A stretch of 64,000 nt of DNA, from the NCBI GenBank assembly GCA_031262985.1, contig JAISGQ010000009.1, forward strand, positions 25,646 to 89,645, written 5' to 3'. Shown here in pieces: positions 1-7,486 of the stretch. The translations under genes were made by a program, and so were the position numbers. The first letter of the stretch is position 1. The number at the start of each line of letters is the position of its first letter. The DNA comes from Oscillospiraceae bacterium (GTDB lineage: Bacteria; Bacillota; Clostridia; Oscillospirales; Acutalibacteraceae). The notes beneath the pieces are model-generated. The model worked only from the letters and a program-made list of their open reading frames with translations, made no database searches and was not told the DNA's origin.

Positions 1-172
1 GTTTCGGGATGAGGTATGTATCTCGTATGTAGAAGTGTTTAACGTGATTATCCCTCATCAGCTTGCGAGCGGTGCTGTCGCCAATCCCACCGAGCATTTT
101 CATGAACTCCGGCAGGGTAACGACATCGGGATAGTCGGCATAAAGCGATTCATAGTGTTTGCGTGATTTCAT
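1..172 (-). CDS. Excisionase-like helix-turn-helix protein (N-terminal part only)
   Basis: The reverse strand opens with an ATG at 172 behind a GGAGGG ribosome site and reads 57 codons without a stop to the window edge, so the gene is cut by the window. The peptide starts MKSRKHYESLYADYPD and continues with VTLPEFMKMLGGIGD and STARKLMRDNHVKHF. This is the pattern of short winged-helix excisionase/DNA-binding proteins carried by conjugative transposons and integrative elements. It sits about 300 bases from a tRNA fragment that looks like an attachment site, which supports a role as recombination directionality factor. It was absent from the ORF track because it has no stop inside the window. 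Family assignment is from pattern only; another small element-encoded HTH regulator is possible. Confidence 0.6.
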   Translation of the reverse strand, partial: MKSRKHYESLYADYPDVVTLPEFMKMLGGIGDSTARKLMRDNHVKHFYIRDTYLIPK

Positions 173-472
173 TATAGCCCTCCATCGAAAAATCTTGTCA
201 ATGGCAGATGGATGTGCTATATTGATGATGTTATTTCGGTTGAGCAAACGCAGTAGATATGGTATCTTTTGCGTCCGCCATTGCGGTGATGTCCCTCCGA
301 TTGACCTCGAACGTCCGAATTTCGCTTCAAAATGGCTGTTTTGAACAAACGCGGATACGGCGGGCTTTTCGGAAGAATTATACGGTCAAAGCCTTGATTT
401 CACGGCGTTTTTCGCGTCAGAGATTTCGGCGTGGGTAGCCTGAATTCTGTTCGATCCGGCACGGGGGGCAAA

Positions 473-528
473 ACTTAAAATCCCTCGAACGCAAGTTCGT
501 ATCGGTTCAAGTCCGATCAGCGGCACCA
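473..528 (+). tRNA. 3' fragment of tRNA-Leu(UAA), likely attR of an integrated element
   Basis: Reading from the anticodon loop (CTTAAAA, anticodon TAA) the sequence matches the 3' two thirds of a class II tRNA. It has the 3' strand of the anticodon stem (TCCC), a long variable arm CGAAC-GCAA-GTTCG, a T arm ATCGG-TTCAAGT-CCGAT, and an acceptor 3' strand followed by CCA. The bases upstream do not provide the D arm, the acceptor 5' strand or a pairing anticodon 5' strand, so this is not a functional gene. Loss of homology exactly at the anticodon loop is the usual crossover point of tyrosine integrases. The intact tRNA should lie at the far left end of the element, outside the window. Confidence 0.75.
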
Positions 529-530
529 TC

Positions 531-574
531 GCCCGCAAATGCTTGATATAACAGCGTTTGCGGGCTTTCTCTTT
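531..574 (+). terminator. Terminator of the tRNA-Leu locus
   Basis: Stem GCCCGCAAA / TTTGCGGGC (9 bp, 531-539 with 557-565) followed by TTTCTCTTT. It starts two bases after the CCA end of the tRNA fragment, as expected for the original tRNA terminator. Confidence 0.7.
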
Positions 575-765
575 GCCCGTTTTTATGCGAAAAATCGACC
601 TCGCATTGACCTTATTTTGAGAATGTCCCTCCTGATTTTTGCGTTTTTTGAAGGTCTATTTTTGCCATCACGTTGGGTATACCCCGATGATTGCGTTGGC
701 AGAGGCAATCTTTGAGCTGAAATCCAAGTGCGTGTAGATGTTCGCAGTCGAGGCGGATAACCGCA

Positions 766-806
766 AATCATATAATTCATACTATATCAATATGAATTAT
801 ATGATT
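766..806. repeat. Perfect 15-bp inverted repeat upstream of cysK
   Basis: AATCATATAATTCAT (766-780) is repeated in inverted form at 792-806 with an 11-base spacer. It ends 17 bases before the -35 of the cysK promoter. It could be an operator for the cysK promoter or a weak terminator for leftward reading; the sequence alone does not decide. Confidence 0.5.
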
Positions 807-822
807 ATTTTTGCAAAACCTA

Positions 823-851
823 TTGACAAAGTGAAATTGAGGATATATACT
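823..851 (+). promoter_or_regulatory. Sigma-A type promoter of cysK
   Basis: TTGACA (823-828), 17-base spacer, TATACT (846-851), about 67 bases before the cysK start. The leader is short and holds no visible T-box or S-box. Confidence 0.8.
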
Positions 852-918
852 CTAAAACATACTAAACATATAGACAACATATAAATTATCAACTACACAT
901 TAAAAGGAGGCAATTACC

Positions 919-1854
919 ATGTCAAAAATTTATTCCGAATTAACCGAACTCATAGGCAGAACTCCGCTGCTCAGGCTCAGCGGCTACCAGAAGCGCGAGG
1001 GAGTGGCAGGCAGCATTATCGCAAAGCTTGAGTACTTCAACCCCGCCGGAAGCGTGAAGGACAGAATCGCGAAGGCGATGATTGAGGACGCGGAAAGCAA
1101 GGGCTTACTGAAGGCAGGTTCGGTCATAATCGAGCCTACAAGCGGCAACACGGGCATCGGTCTCGCCTCTGTCGCCTCCGCGAAAGGCTACAAGGTCATT
1201 CTCACAATGCCCGAAACCATGAGTGTGGAGAGGAGAAATCTCCTCAAGGCATACGGCGCACAGCTCGTCCTCACCGAGGGCGCAAAGGGCATGAAGGGCG
1301 CGATTGCCAAGGCGGAGGAGCTTGCCGCCGCAACTCCTAATTCATTCATACCCGGGCAGTTTAACAATCCCGCAAACCCTCTCATACACAAGGCTACAAC
1401 AGGTCCTGAAATCTGGGAGGACACAGACGGCAATGTGGACATATTTGTCGCAGGAGTAGGAACAGGCGGCACTGTCAGCGGCGTTGGCGAGTACCTCAAA
1501 TCGAAGAATCCGAACATCAAGGTAGTTGCTGTGGAGCCTGCGGACAGTCCGGTTCTCTCAAAGGGAACATCCGGACCGCACAAGATTCAGGGTATCGGCG
1601 CGGGCTTTGTCCCCGACACGCTCAACACGGGAATATATGACGAAATAATCGCAGTTTCAAGCGACGACGCGTTCAAGACAGGCAGGGCAATCGCCAAGTC
1701 GGAGGGGCTTTTAGTGGGCATCTCCTCGGGAGCTGCCGTTTATGCCGCCTCGGTGCTTGCCAATCGCCCCGAAAACAAGGATAAGACAATCGTGGTGCTT
1801 CTCCCCGATACGGGAGAGCGTTACCTCTCCACTCCGCTCTTTTCGGAGGAGTAG
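919..1854 (+). CDS. cysK: Cysteine synthase A (O-acetylserine sulfhydrylase)
   Basis: A PLP-dependent enzyme that makes cysteine from O-acetylserine and sulfide in the cytoplasm. The 311-residue length is normal for CysK. The PLP lysine is Lys47 in NPAGSVKDR; the substrate-binding loop [11 protein letters not shown] and the phosphate-binding GTGGTVSG loop are present, followed by the conserved GIGAGFVP and GISSGAA motifs. The start has an ideal AAGGAGG site 9 bases upstream and its own promoter and terminator, so it is monocistronic. No cysE or sulfate-assimilation gene is adjacent. The inverted repeat upstream of the promoter is the only candidate control site. CysM is possible but the motifs favour CysK. 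Confidence 0.95.
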   Translation: MSKIYSELTELIGRTPLLRLSGYQKREGVAGSIIAKLEYFNPAGSVKDRIAKAMIEDAESKGLLKAGSVIIEPTSGNTGIGLASVASAKGYKVILTMPETMSVERRNLLKAYGAQLVLTEGAKGMKGAIAKAEELAAATPNSFIPGQFNNPANPLIHKATTGPEIWEDTDGNVDIFVAGVGTGGTVSGVGEYLKSKNPNIKVVAVEPADSPVLSKGTSGPHKIQGIGAGFVPDTLNTGIYDEIIAVSSDDAFKTGRAIAKSEGLLVGISSGAAVYAASVLANRPENKDKTIVVLLPDTGERYLSTPLFSEE

Positions 1855-1864
1855 TAACACAAAC

Positions 1865-1905
1865 GGACTATGGCACAATAAAATTGTGCCATAGTCCTCT
1901 TTTTT
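1865..1905 (+). terminator. cysK terminator
   Basis: A 15-bp perfect stem (GGACTATGGCACAAT and its complement) with a 3-base loop, followed by TCTTTTTT, starting 10 bases after the cysK stop. Confidence 0.9.
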
Positions 1906-1951
1906 ATGCCGTTTATTGATAATCATTTATCGTTTATCAATAATTATTTAG

Positions 1952-1980
1952 TTGACAATATGCTTTTTGTGTGGTAGAAT
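1952..1980 (+). promoter_or_regulatory. Promoter for the small ORF at 2092
   Basis: TTGACA (1952-1957), 17 bases, TAGAAT (1975-1980). Confidence 0.7.
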
Positions 1981-2091
1981 GTAGTCCGCTACGTTGTTGG
2001 GGATTGTTGGAGTTTGTCGTTTTTTGACAAACGCTCGGATTTTTACTGCTGTAGCATTTTTTGCGCACCTAATTTGCTTGGAGGATTGGCT

Positions 2092-2436
2092 ATGTCTGTA
2101 ATTTTCAGCGCGGCACTTTTCGGGCTCGGTTATATCGCGTCGGCTACCGCTCATATAGGGGATTTTCTTTTTACTCCCCATGTGAGCTTTGAGATAAGTC
2201 AGGACGGCGAGGCGTTGTGGCAGGGTTCGGAGATATACGACTTTGTTGGGTTTTCCGACGGACTTGACTTCTCCGTTGCTATAGACGATTCGCTTTGCCC
2301 GTCACTGGGCAGGTTTCTGGGCAATCTGTCCAATGAGGACTGGGGCAGGGTGTTCAAAATCAACACAAACAAGGACAGCTACATCATGCTCTTTCAGGAG
2401 AGCGGCGATGAGGAGATATACAAGCTGCGAGGGTGA
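2092..2436 (+). CDS. Small hypothetical protein with one hydrophobic N-terminal helix
   Basis: I choose the ATG at 2092 (MSVIFSAALFGLG) over the longer ORF start at 2014 because GGAGG lies 6 bases upstream; the extra N-terminus upstream has no ribosome site. This gives 114 residues. The first 25 residues are hydrophobic and could be a membrane anchor or signal peptide; the rest is soluble, acidic and rich in aromatic residues. No family was recognised. It has its own promoter and a terminator downstream at 2579, and the 3' flank carries short direct repeats. It sits between cysK and the radical SAM gene with no functional link visible. Confidence 0.55.
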   Translation: MSVIFSAALFGLGYIASATAHIGDFLFTPHVSFEISQDGEALWQGSEIYDFVGFSDGLDFSVAIDDSLCPSLGRFLGNLSNEDWGRVFKINTNKDSYIMLFQESGDEEIYKLRG

Positions 2437-2471
2437 GGTGCTGCGGTGAGTTACTACTGCGGGGGATTATT

Positions 2472-2546
2472 GAGATGAGCCGCTACGGGGAATCCCACTG
2501 CGGAGGAGATGCTGAGATGAGCCGCTATGAGGGAATCCCACTGCGG
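2472..2546. repeat. Imperfect tandem repeat after the small ORF
   Basis: Two copies of about 33 bases (GAGATGAGCCGCTACGGGGA and GAGATGAGCCGCTATGAGGG, each followed by ATCCCACTGCGG). The ORF 2433..2639 runs through this repeat and is not a gene. Confidence 0.6.
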
Positions 2547-2578
2547 GGACAAGTGAATGAGGGTCAACAGACCACAAC

Positions 2579-2613
2579 AAAAAGCCGGTGTTTTTATGCC
2601 GGCTTTCTTTTTT
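2579..2613 (+). terminator. Terminator after the small ORF
   Basis: AAAGCCGG / CCGGCTTT stem (2581-2588 with 2599-2606), 10-base loop, then CTTTTTT. Confidence 0.85.
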
Positions 2614-2672
2614 CTATTGAATTAAAGGAGAAAAAATAGTATTATTATAGGAAATCTATTACCCTGCACATT

Positions 2673-2832
2673 CATACTACTCCGCGTTTAAAATCATTGT
2701 ATCTTTGCGGTCTTTTTTTCGTCTGACTGCGTTATCCTCCTTGACTTGCGTCCAGCAAGCCTGCGTCCTCTGCCTTGTCAGACGAAAAAAATCCTCGCAA
2801 ATCTATCAACGCTTTTAAACGTGGAGCAGTAT
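2673..2832. repeat. Family A inverted-repeat element, copy 1
   Basis: About 160 bp with imperfect terminal inverted repeats of about 54 bp. The left end ATACTACTCCGCGTTTAAAA pairs with the right end read in reverse, ATACTGCTCCACGTTTAAAA, and each end continues to TTTTTTTCGTCTGAC. There is no coding capacity. Further copies lie at 48681-48839 (inverted) and 55707-55968. It ends just before the ribosome site of the radical SAM gene, and its sequence makes the false N-terminal extension SDEKNPRKSINAFKRGAV in the ORF track. Confidence 0.85.
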
Positions 2833-2852
2833 CAAAACTTCGGAGGTATTTT

Positions 2853-4703
2853 ATGCTCAATGAAAAACTAAGTGATATTCTGCTCAATGTTCAAAAGCCC
2901 GGCAGGTATGTAGGCGGCGAAATCGGCAGTATTACAAAATCACTTGCCGATATAAATATTCGTTTCGCCTTCTGCTTCCCCGATACATACGAGATAGGAA
3001 TGTCGCACCTCGGCATGAAAATCCTCTACGGGCTGTACAACTCCATCCCCGATGTGTGGTGTGAACGCGTGTTTACCCCGTGGACCGATATGGAGGAGTA
3101 TATGAGGCGGCTTCACATCCCCCTCTACGGGCTTGAGAGCGGAGACGCCATTAAGCAGTTCGACTTTGTCGGCTTCACGCTTCAATATGAGCTGAGCTAC
3201 TCGAATATCCTGCTCATGCTCGACCTCGCTGAAATTCCCCTCCTCTCGAAAGAGCGGACGGAGGAGCATCCCATTGTCGTATGCGGCGGACCTTGCGCCT
3301 GCAACGCAGAGCCTATCGCGGATTTTGTCGATATGTTCGTCCTCGGCGAGGGGGAGGAGGTAAGCGAGGAGCTTTTCGACCTCTACAAAAAGCACAAGTC
3401 GGGGGACTACTCCCGCGCCGCCTTCCTCCTTGCCGCGGCTAATGTGGAGGGAGTATATGTCCCCTCGCTCTACGACGTCTCCTACAAGGAGGACGGCACG
3501 ATAGCGGCAGTGACGGCGGCAGACGGTGTGCCCGAAGTCGTCAAAAAGCGCATTGTTCGCGATATGGACAACGCCTACTTCCCGAAAAATTTCGTTGTTC
3601 CGTTTATCGACATAGTACACGACCGCGCCATTGCGGAGATTTTTCGCGGCTGCATAAGGGGCTGCCGGTTCTGTCAGGCGGGCTTCCTCTACCGCCCTGT
3701 GCGAGAGAAAAGCCCCGACGTGATAAACAGGCAGAGCCGCGACCTGTGCGGCTTTACGGGCTATGACGAGGTGTCGCTCTCCTCGCTGTCGTCGAGCGAC
3801 TACACCCGCCTGCCCGAGCTTCTCGGCGAAATGCTCCTCTGGTCGGAGGAGGATAAGGTGAGCATATCGCTCCCGTCCCTTCGCGTAGACGGCTTTAGCG
3901 CGGAGCTTACCGAAAAGCTGAAAGCCGTTCGCAGGGGAGGACTTACCTTTGCTCCTGAGGCGGGAAGTCAGCGTCTGCGCGATGTAATCAACAAAAACGT
4001 GCGTGAGGAGGAACTTCTCAAAACCTGCACAGTCGCCTTCGACGGCGGCTGGACGACTATTAAGCTCTACTTCATGATAGGGCTTCCCACCGAAACCCTC
4101 GACGATGTAGCCGAAATCTGCGGGCTTTCGCAGAAGGTGGTCAACGCCTTCTACCAAAATCCGAATAAGCCAAAGGGCAAGGGAGTGACTGTCACCGCCA
4201 GTGCGTCCACCTTCGTACCTAAGCCCTTCACACCCTTCCAGTGGGAGCCGCAGGACACGATTGAGGTTATCCACGAAAAACAGCGTCACCTCCGCACCTC
4301 TGTGACCTCACGGAAAATCACGGTCAACTGGCACGATGCCGACACCAGCTTCCTCGAGGCGGTGTTCGCGAGAGGAGACAGGCGGCTTGCTCCCGTCCTC
4401 CTCAAGGCGCATGAGCTGGGGTGCAAATTCGACGGCTGGAGCGATTTCTTCTCCCTCGAGAGATGGCAGGAGGCGTTCGACTTCTGTGAAATCGACCCCG
4501 CGTTCTACGCTAACAGGAGAAGGAGCTACGATGAGATTCTGCCTTGGGATCACCTCGATTACGGAGTGTCTAAGGACTTTCTGATTCGTGAGCATAAAAA
4601 ATCCCTTTGCGCCGAAACCACTCCTAACTGCCGCGAGAGCTGCTCCGGCTGCGGCGCGAATAAGCTGAATGGAGGTAAATGTGATGCAGCCGTTGCCGAT
4701 TAG
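2853..4703 (+). CDS. B12-binding-domain radical SAM protein (TIGR03960-like)
   Basis: 616 residues from the ATG at 2853, which follows CGGAGGTATTTT. The track start at 2775 is rejected because its first 26 codons lie in a family A repeat that encodes the same peptide at 55.9 kb. The N-terminal ~200 residues fit a cobalamin-binding fold without the classic DxHxxG. The radical SAM core carries the cluster motif in RGCIRGCRFCQAGF (CxxxCxxC) near residue 265. The Cys-rich end (CRESCSGCGANK) may hold a second metal site. The next gene overlaps it by 20 bases and encodes the usual DUF2344 partner, which in many Firmicutes is encoded next to or fused with this protein. The reaction is not established; a role in RNA or cofactor modification is only inferred from context in other genomes. 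Confidence 0.85.
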   Translation: MLNEKLSDILLNVQKPGRYVGGEIGSITKSLADINIRFAFCFPDTYEIGMSHLGMKILYGLYNSIPDVWCERVFTPWTDMEEYMRRLHIPLYGLESGDAIKQFDFVGFTLQYELSYSNILLMLDLAEIPLLSKERTEEHPIVVCGGPCACNAEPIADFVDMFVLGEGEEVSEELFDLYKKHKSGDYSRAAFLLAAANVEGVYVPSLYDVSYKEDGTIAAVTAADGVPEVVKKRIVRDMDNAYFPKNFVVPFIDIVHDRAIAEIFRGCIRGCRFCQAGFLYRPVREKSPDVINRQSRDLCGFTGYDEVSLSSLSSSDYTRLPELLGEMLLWSEEDKVSISLPSLRVDGFSAELTEKLKAVRRGGLTFAPEAGSQRLRDVINKNVREEELLKTCTVAFDGGWTTIKLYFMIGLPTETLDDVAEICGLSQKVVNAFYQNPNKPKGKGVTVTASASTFVPKPFTPFQWEPQDTIEVIHEKQRHLRTSVTSRKITVNWHDADTSFLEAVFARGDRRLAPVLLKAHELGCKFDGWSDFFSLERWQEAFDFCEIDPAFYANRRRSYDEILPWDHLDYGVSKDFLIREHKKSLCAETTPNCRESCSGCGANKLNGGKCDAAVAD

Positions 4704-5361
4704 AATATTTTTCAGAAAAAAGGGTGCGGCGATATTTATCTCCCACCTCGATTTGACGCGCTGTATGTCGCGCATTATGCGGCGTGCGAAAATCCCGTTC
4801 TGGTATACGGAGGGGTTCAATCCCCATGCCTATATGACCTTCGCCCTGCCGCTCTCACTCGGCATTACGGGGCTGTACGAGTGCATGGACATTAAGCTAA
4901 TTGAGCCTATGCCGTTTGAGGAGATAATCGAGCGTTTGAATAACTCCCTGCCTGAGGGGCTGTCGGTGTTTGCCGCCGCACTCCCCGTTCATAAGAACAC
5001 GGCGATTGCGTGGTCGAGGTATGAGGTAGTCCTCCAGCCGAAGGATGGGGACAGCGGAAAGCTTGCCGCCTCTCTCTCGGAGTTCCTTTCGCGGGAGAGC
5101 ATTATCACGGAGAAGAAAAACAAGGCTAAGAAGATGGTGCAGATTGACCTTGCGCCGCACATAAAGGAGTATACGGTGACTGAGAGAGGGGAGGAGGGGA
5201 ACGGCGCGGTCGTCTTCCTGCTCACACTGCCGTCGGGCTGTACGGATAATATAAATCCGCATTTGCTGCTCAATTTGTTTGAGAGCGAGAGCGGCAGCGG
5301 CTTCTCCTCCACGGTGGCGCGGACAGAGGTGCTTACTGCCGATTTGCAGAAATTTGTTTAA
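4684..5361 (+). CDS. DUF2344 (TIGR03936) radical-SAM-linked protein
   Basis: 225 residues from the ATG at 4684 (MQPLPIRIFFRKKGAAIF), 8 bases after GGAGG. The track start at 4669 lies on top of the ribosome site and is rejected. The opening IRIFFRKKGAAIFISHLDL, the run RIMRRAKIPFWYTEGFNPHA and PLSLGITGLYECMDI are the family signature. The start lies inside the radical SAM gene, so the two are translationally coupled and probably act together. The usual next genes (RNase G, rplU) are absent here. Function of the family is unknown. Confidence 0.85.
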   Translation: MQPLPIRIFFRKKGAAIFISHLDLTRCMSRIMRRAKIPFWYTEGFNPHAYMTFALPLSLGITGLYECMDIKLIEPMPFEEIIERLNNSLPEGLSVFAAALPVHKNTAIAWSRYEVVLQPKDGDSGKLAASLSEFLSRESIITEKKNKAKKMVQIDLAPHIKEYTVTERGEEGNGAVVFLLTLPSGCTDNINPHLLLNLFESESGSGFSSTVARTEVLTADLQKFV

Positions 5362-5454
5362 AGATAAATTAAAATCTGTTGCCAAGGAGACCCCTGTGAC
5401 TACCGTTCGTAGCGCGAAGCCTCGCCGGAAGGGAGTGCGGGAGAATGATTTCTG

Positions 5455-5483
5455 TTGAAAATCGACGAATGGCGTGATATAAT
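5455..5483 (+). promoter_or_regulatory. Promoter of the TIR-LRR gene
   Basis: TTGAAA (5455-5460), 17 bases, TATAAT (5478-5483). The segment before it (from 5372) carries AAAATCTGTTGCCAAGGAG, the same end sequence as the family D element at 21.2 kb in inverted form. Confidence 0.75.
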
Positions 5484-5503
5484 GTAGCGGAAATAGGAAA
5501 TAA

Positions 5504-6493
5504 ATGTTTTCGATTGAAAAAGGACGGTGTAGGGTACATATGTCGGAGAATTTTGGGTTTGAGCCGTATGAGGGAAAAGAACCGTTTGTCTTTATCTGCT
5601 ACAAAACTGAGGACAAGAATGTCGTTTCTGAAATTGCGACGAGATTGAAGGATAGAGGAGTAAGAGTTTGGTACGATTGGGGGATAAATCCGGGTCAACA
5701 TTGGCGAACGGTTATCTCTGAGCATATTCGTGATTGTGTCGCCGTGTTGGCTTTTACCTCTCCGAATTTTTACAAACTCAACAATAATGATTCGGAGACA
5801 CTGTTGGAATTATCAATGGCAAAAGACAATTACAGGAAACCTATTTTACGAATCGAAATTGAGCAAGAAGATATAAATAAACATTCATCGTTTGTTTCTT
5901 ATTTACCTAACAGCATACAGTTTTCAAAATGGGACGGCAAGGATGATTGTTTAACAAAACTTATCGGAACGCTTGATAGAATGAACTGTGTTACAACAAG
6001 CAATGGTTCGTTGACAGTTGAGAAAACGGTTGCAGTACAACCCAGTAAACAAGTGAATCTTGAAGAATTTGATTTTATATGCAAGAAAACAATTGATGGT
6101 AAAGGTTGGATACTGATTGAATATACAGGTAAGGAAAAATATGTTACTGTGCCGGAAGGAATAACCGAGATAGGCAATAAGGCTTTCTATAAGTGCAAAC
6201 TACTCAAAAGTGTTACCATACCTAATAGTGTAACATCAATAGGAGATTATGCTTTCAATGATTGCTTCTCCTTAACACAAATCACCATACCTAATAGTGT
6301 AACATCAATAGGATGTTTTGCTTTCAATGATTGCTTCTCCTTAACGCAAATCACCATACCCAACAGCGTTACATCAATCGGCGCGGATGCTTTCTACAAT
6401 TGCCGCAATCTGACAATACAGACCCCCGCAGGCTCATATGCCGAGGAGTATGCTAAAGAAAAAAACATACGCTACCGCAGCATATATCAATAA
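5504..6493 (+). CDS. TIR-domain protein with BspA-type leucine-rich repeats
   Basis: Residues ~25-160 form a TIR domain: PFVFICYKTEDK (first strand), RVWYDWGINPGQHWR (box 2 region), then AVLAFTSPNFYK and SETLLELSMAKD, where a conserved acidic residue of TIR NADases is expected. After a linker, residues ~205-310 carry about four 23-residue BspA-like LRR units (NSVTSIGDYAFNDCFSLTQI, repeated with near identical DNA). TIR domains act as NAD-cleaving or scaffold modules in bacterial defence and signalling; LRRs bind ligands. No signal peptide, so cytoplasmic. The gene is visibly more AT-rich than its neighbours and stands alone between a promoter and a terminator, suggesting acquisition. The start is uncertain: 5504 has a weak AGGA, 5540 (MSENFGFEPY) a weak AGGG. 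Confidence 0.85.
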   Translation: MFSIEKGRCRVHMSENFGFEPYEGKEPFVFICYKTEDKNVVSEIATRLKDRGVRVWYDWGINPGQHWRTVISEHIRDCVAVLAFTSPNFYKLNNNDSETLLELSMAKDNYRKPILRIEIEQEDINKHSSFVSYLPNSIQFSKWDGKDDCLTKLIGTLDRMNCVTTSNGSLTVEKTVAVQPSKQVNLEEFDFICKKTIDGKGWILIEYTGKEKYVTVPEGITEIGNKAFYKCKLLKSVTIPNSVTSIGDYAFNDCFSLTQITIPNSVTSIGCFAFNDCFSLTQITIPNSVTSIGADAFYNCRNLTIQTPAGSYAEEYAKEKNIRYRSIYQ

Positions 6494-6511
6494 CCCTCCC
6501 CCCGAAAACCA

Positions 6512-6562
6512 AAGCCGAGCAGAATCTCAGCATGACTGAAATTCCGCTCGGCTTAATCATTT
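6512..6562. terminator. Bidirectional terminator between TIR-LRR gene and phoU
   Basis: AAGCCGAGC / GCTCGGCTT stem (6512-6520 with 6546-6554) with a partly structured 25-base loop, between convergent genes. The T-rich tail is weak on the plus side. Confidence 0.6.
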
Positions 6563-6588
6563 TCTCGTAGGAGGAGTTACTCCTCCCC

Positions 6589-7248
6589 CTAAAATATCTT
6601 CGTGCTTTTGTGTTCGCCCGTCTGGGAGAAATGCACCCACTCGCAGATGTTGACCGCGTGGTCGCCTATGCGTTCGAGGTACTTGGCAACCAGCAGGTAG
6701 TCAATCGCCACGTCCATCCTGTGCGGCTGAGTGCTGAACACATCCGCCAGATAGTGCTTGACCTTGTTGAAGTAGTCGTCCACTATGTCGTCCTTCTCCT
6801 CAGTCGCCTTGGCAAGCTCCATGTCGTAATTCACATAGGACATAACAGCGGAGTTGACCATATCTATAGCCGCCGCCGCCATCTCGAAAATCATCTCCGA
6901 CTCGGGGAAGAAGCTCCTGTCGGTAATGCGTATGGCGAGGGAGGCGATGTCGGACGCGTGGTCGCCGATACGCTCCATATCAGTTATTATCTTCAGCGCG
7001 GTGGTAATCTGCCGAAGGTCGGAGGCGACAGGCTGCTGCCTCGCTATAAGCCACAGGCACTGCGACTCGATTTTCCGCTCCATCTCGTCTACCTTCTTGT
7101 CGCTCTCGATAATCTCCTTGCAACGCTCGACGTCGTAGCTTTTCAAGGCGGTCACTGCGGAGGCGATTGCCGTCTCAACGAAACTGCCCATATCGACAAT
7201 CTCTCTGTGGAGCTGTTTTAAGTCCTCGTCAAAATGCGAACGTATCAT
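6589..7248 (-). CDS. phoU: Phosphate-signalling protein PhoU
   Basis: 219 residues, the normal length, with two three-helix PhoU repeats. Each repeat ends in the conserved metal-binding motif: ITDMERIGDHASDIA near residue 90 and AKYLERIGDHAVNICEW near 190. PhoU links the Pst importer to the phosphate two-component system and represses uptake when phosphate is ample. It is the last gene of the pst operon, separated from pstB1 by a 160-bp family B repeat, an unusual interruption. Start has AGGGAG 9 bases upstream. No PhoR/PhoB pair is recognisable next to the operon. Confidence 0.95.
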   Translation of the reverse strand: MIRSHFDEDLKQLHREIVDMGSFVETAIASAVTALKSYDVERCKEIIESDKKVDEMERKIESQCLWLIARQQPVASDLRQITTALKIITDMERIGDHASDIASLAIRITDRSFFPESEMIFEMAAAAIDMVNSAVMSYVNYDMELAKATEEKDDIVDDYFNKVKHYLADVFSTQPHRMDVAIDYLLVAKYLERIGDHAVNICEWVHFSQTGEHKSTKIF

Positions 7249-7295
7249 ATATATTCTCTCCCTTGGTTTTGTAGTAGTTTCTGTTATTTATATTA

Positions 7296-7454
7296 TATTG
7301 CTCCGACAACTAAACCTTGCCATTTCTGGTCGGTCTTTTTACCGCCTTGCATCGTTATCGTCCTTGCCTTGCGTCAGCAAAGCGGCGTCCTCTGCCTCGC
7401 AAGACAGTAAAAATCCTCGACCATAATCTGGCAAGGTTTAGCCGCCGAAGCAAT
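7296..7454. repeat. Family B inverted-repeat element, copy 1
   Basis: About 159 bp between phoU and pstB1. Left end ATTGCTCCGACAACTAAACC; the right end read in reverse is ATTGCTTCGGCGGCTAAACC, and both continue CTTGCCA...TGGTCG then a T-rich run. Second copy at 49837-50001 is nearly identical; a diverged copy lies at 63585-63733. Its core (GTTATCGTCCTTG...GCGTCCTCTGCCT) resembles the family A core. The ORF 7317..7511 lies in it and is not a gene. Confidence 0.85.
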
Positions 7455-7486
7455 AGCGTAAAGAAAAGTATTCTGCAAATTATCGC

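Noticed and set aside
159-344. Plus-strand ORF over the excisionase-like gene
   Set aside because: Antisense overlap with a better-supported gene and no ribosome site.
583-780. Minus-strand ORF of 65 codons right of the tRNA fragment
   Set aside because: No ribosome site, Arg/Pro/Thr-rich composition, and it ends in the inverted repeat upstream of cysK; possibly decayed integration-zone DNA.
2433-2639. ORF over the tandem repeat and terminator
   Set aside because: It runs through the repeats and the terminator stem; no ribosome site.
2775-2852. N-terminal extension of the radical SAM protein (26 codons)
   Set aside because: It is family A repeat sequence; the same peptide appears at 55.9 kb, and a good ribosome site precedes the ATG at 2853.
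2940-4289. Long minus-strand ORF (449 codons) antisense to the radical SAM gene
   Set aside because: A shadow of high-GC third-position coding on the plus strand; no ribosome site and no recognisable domain.
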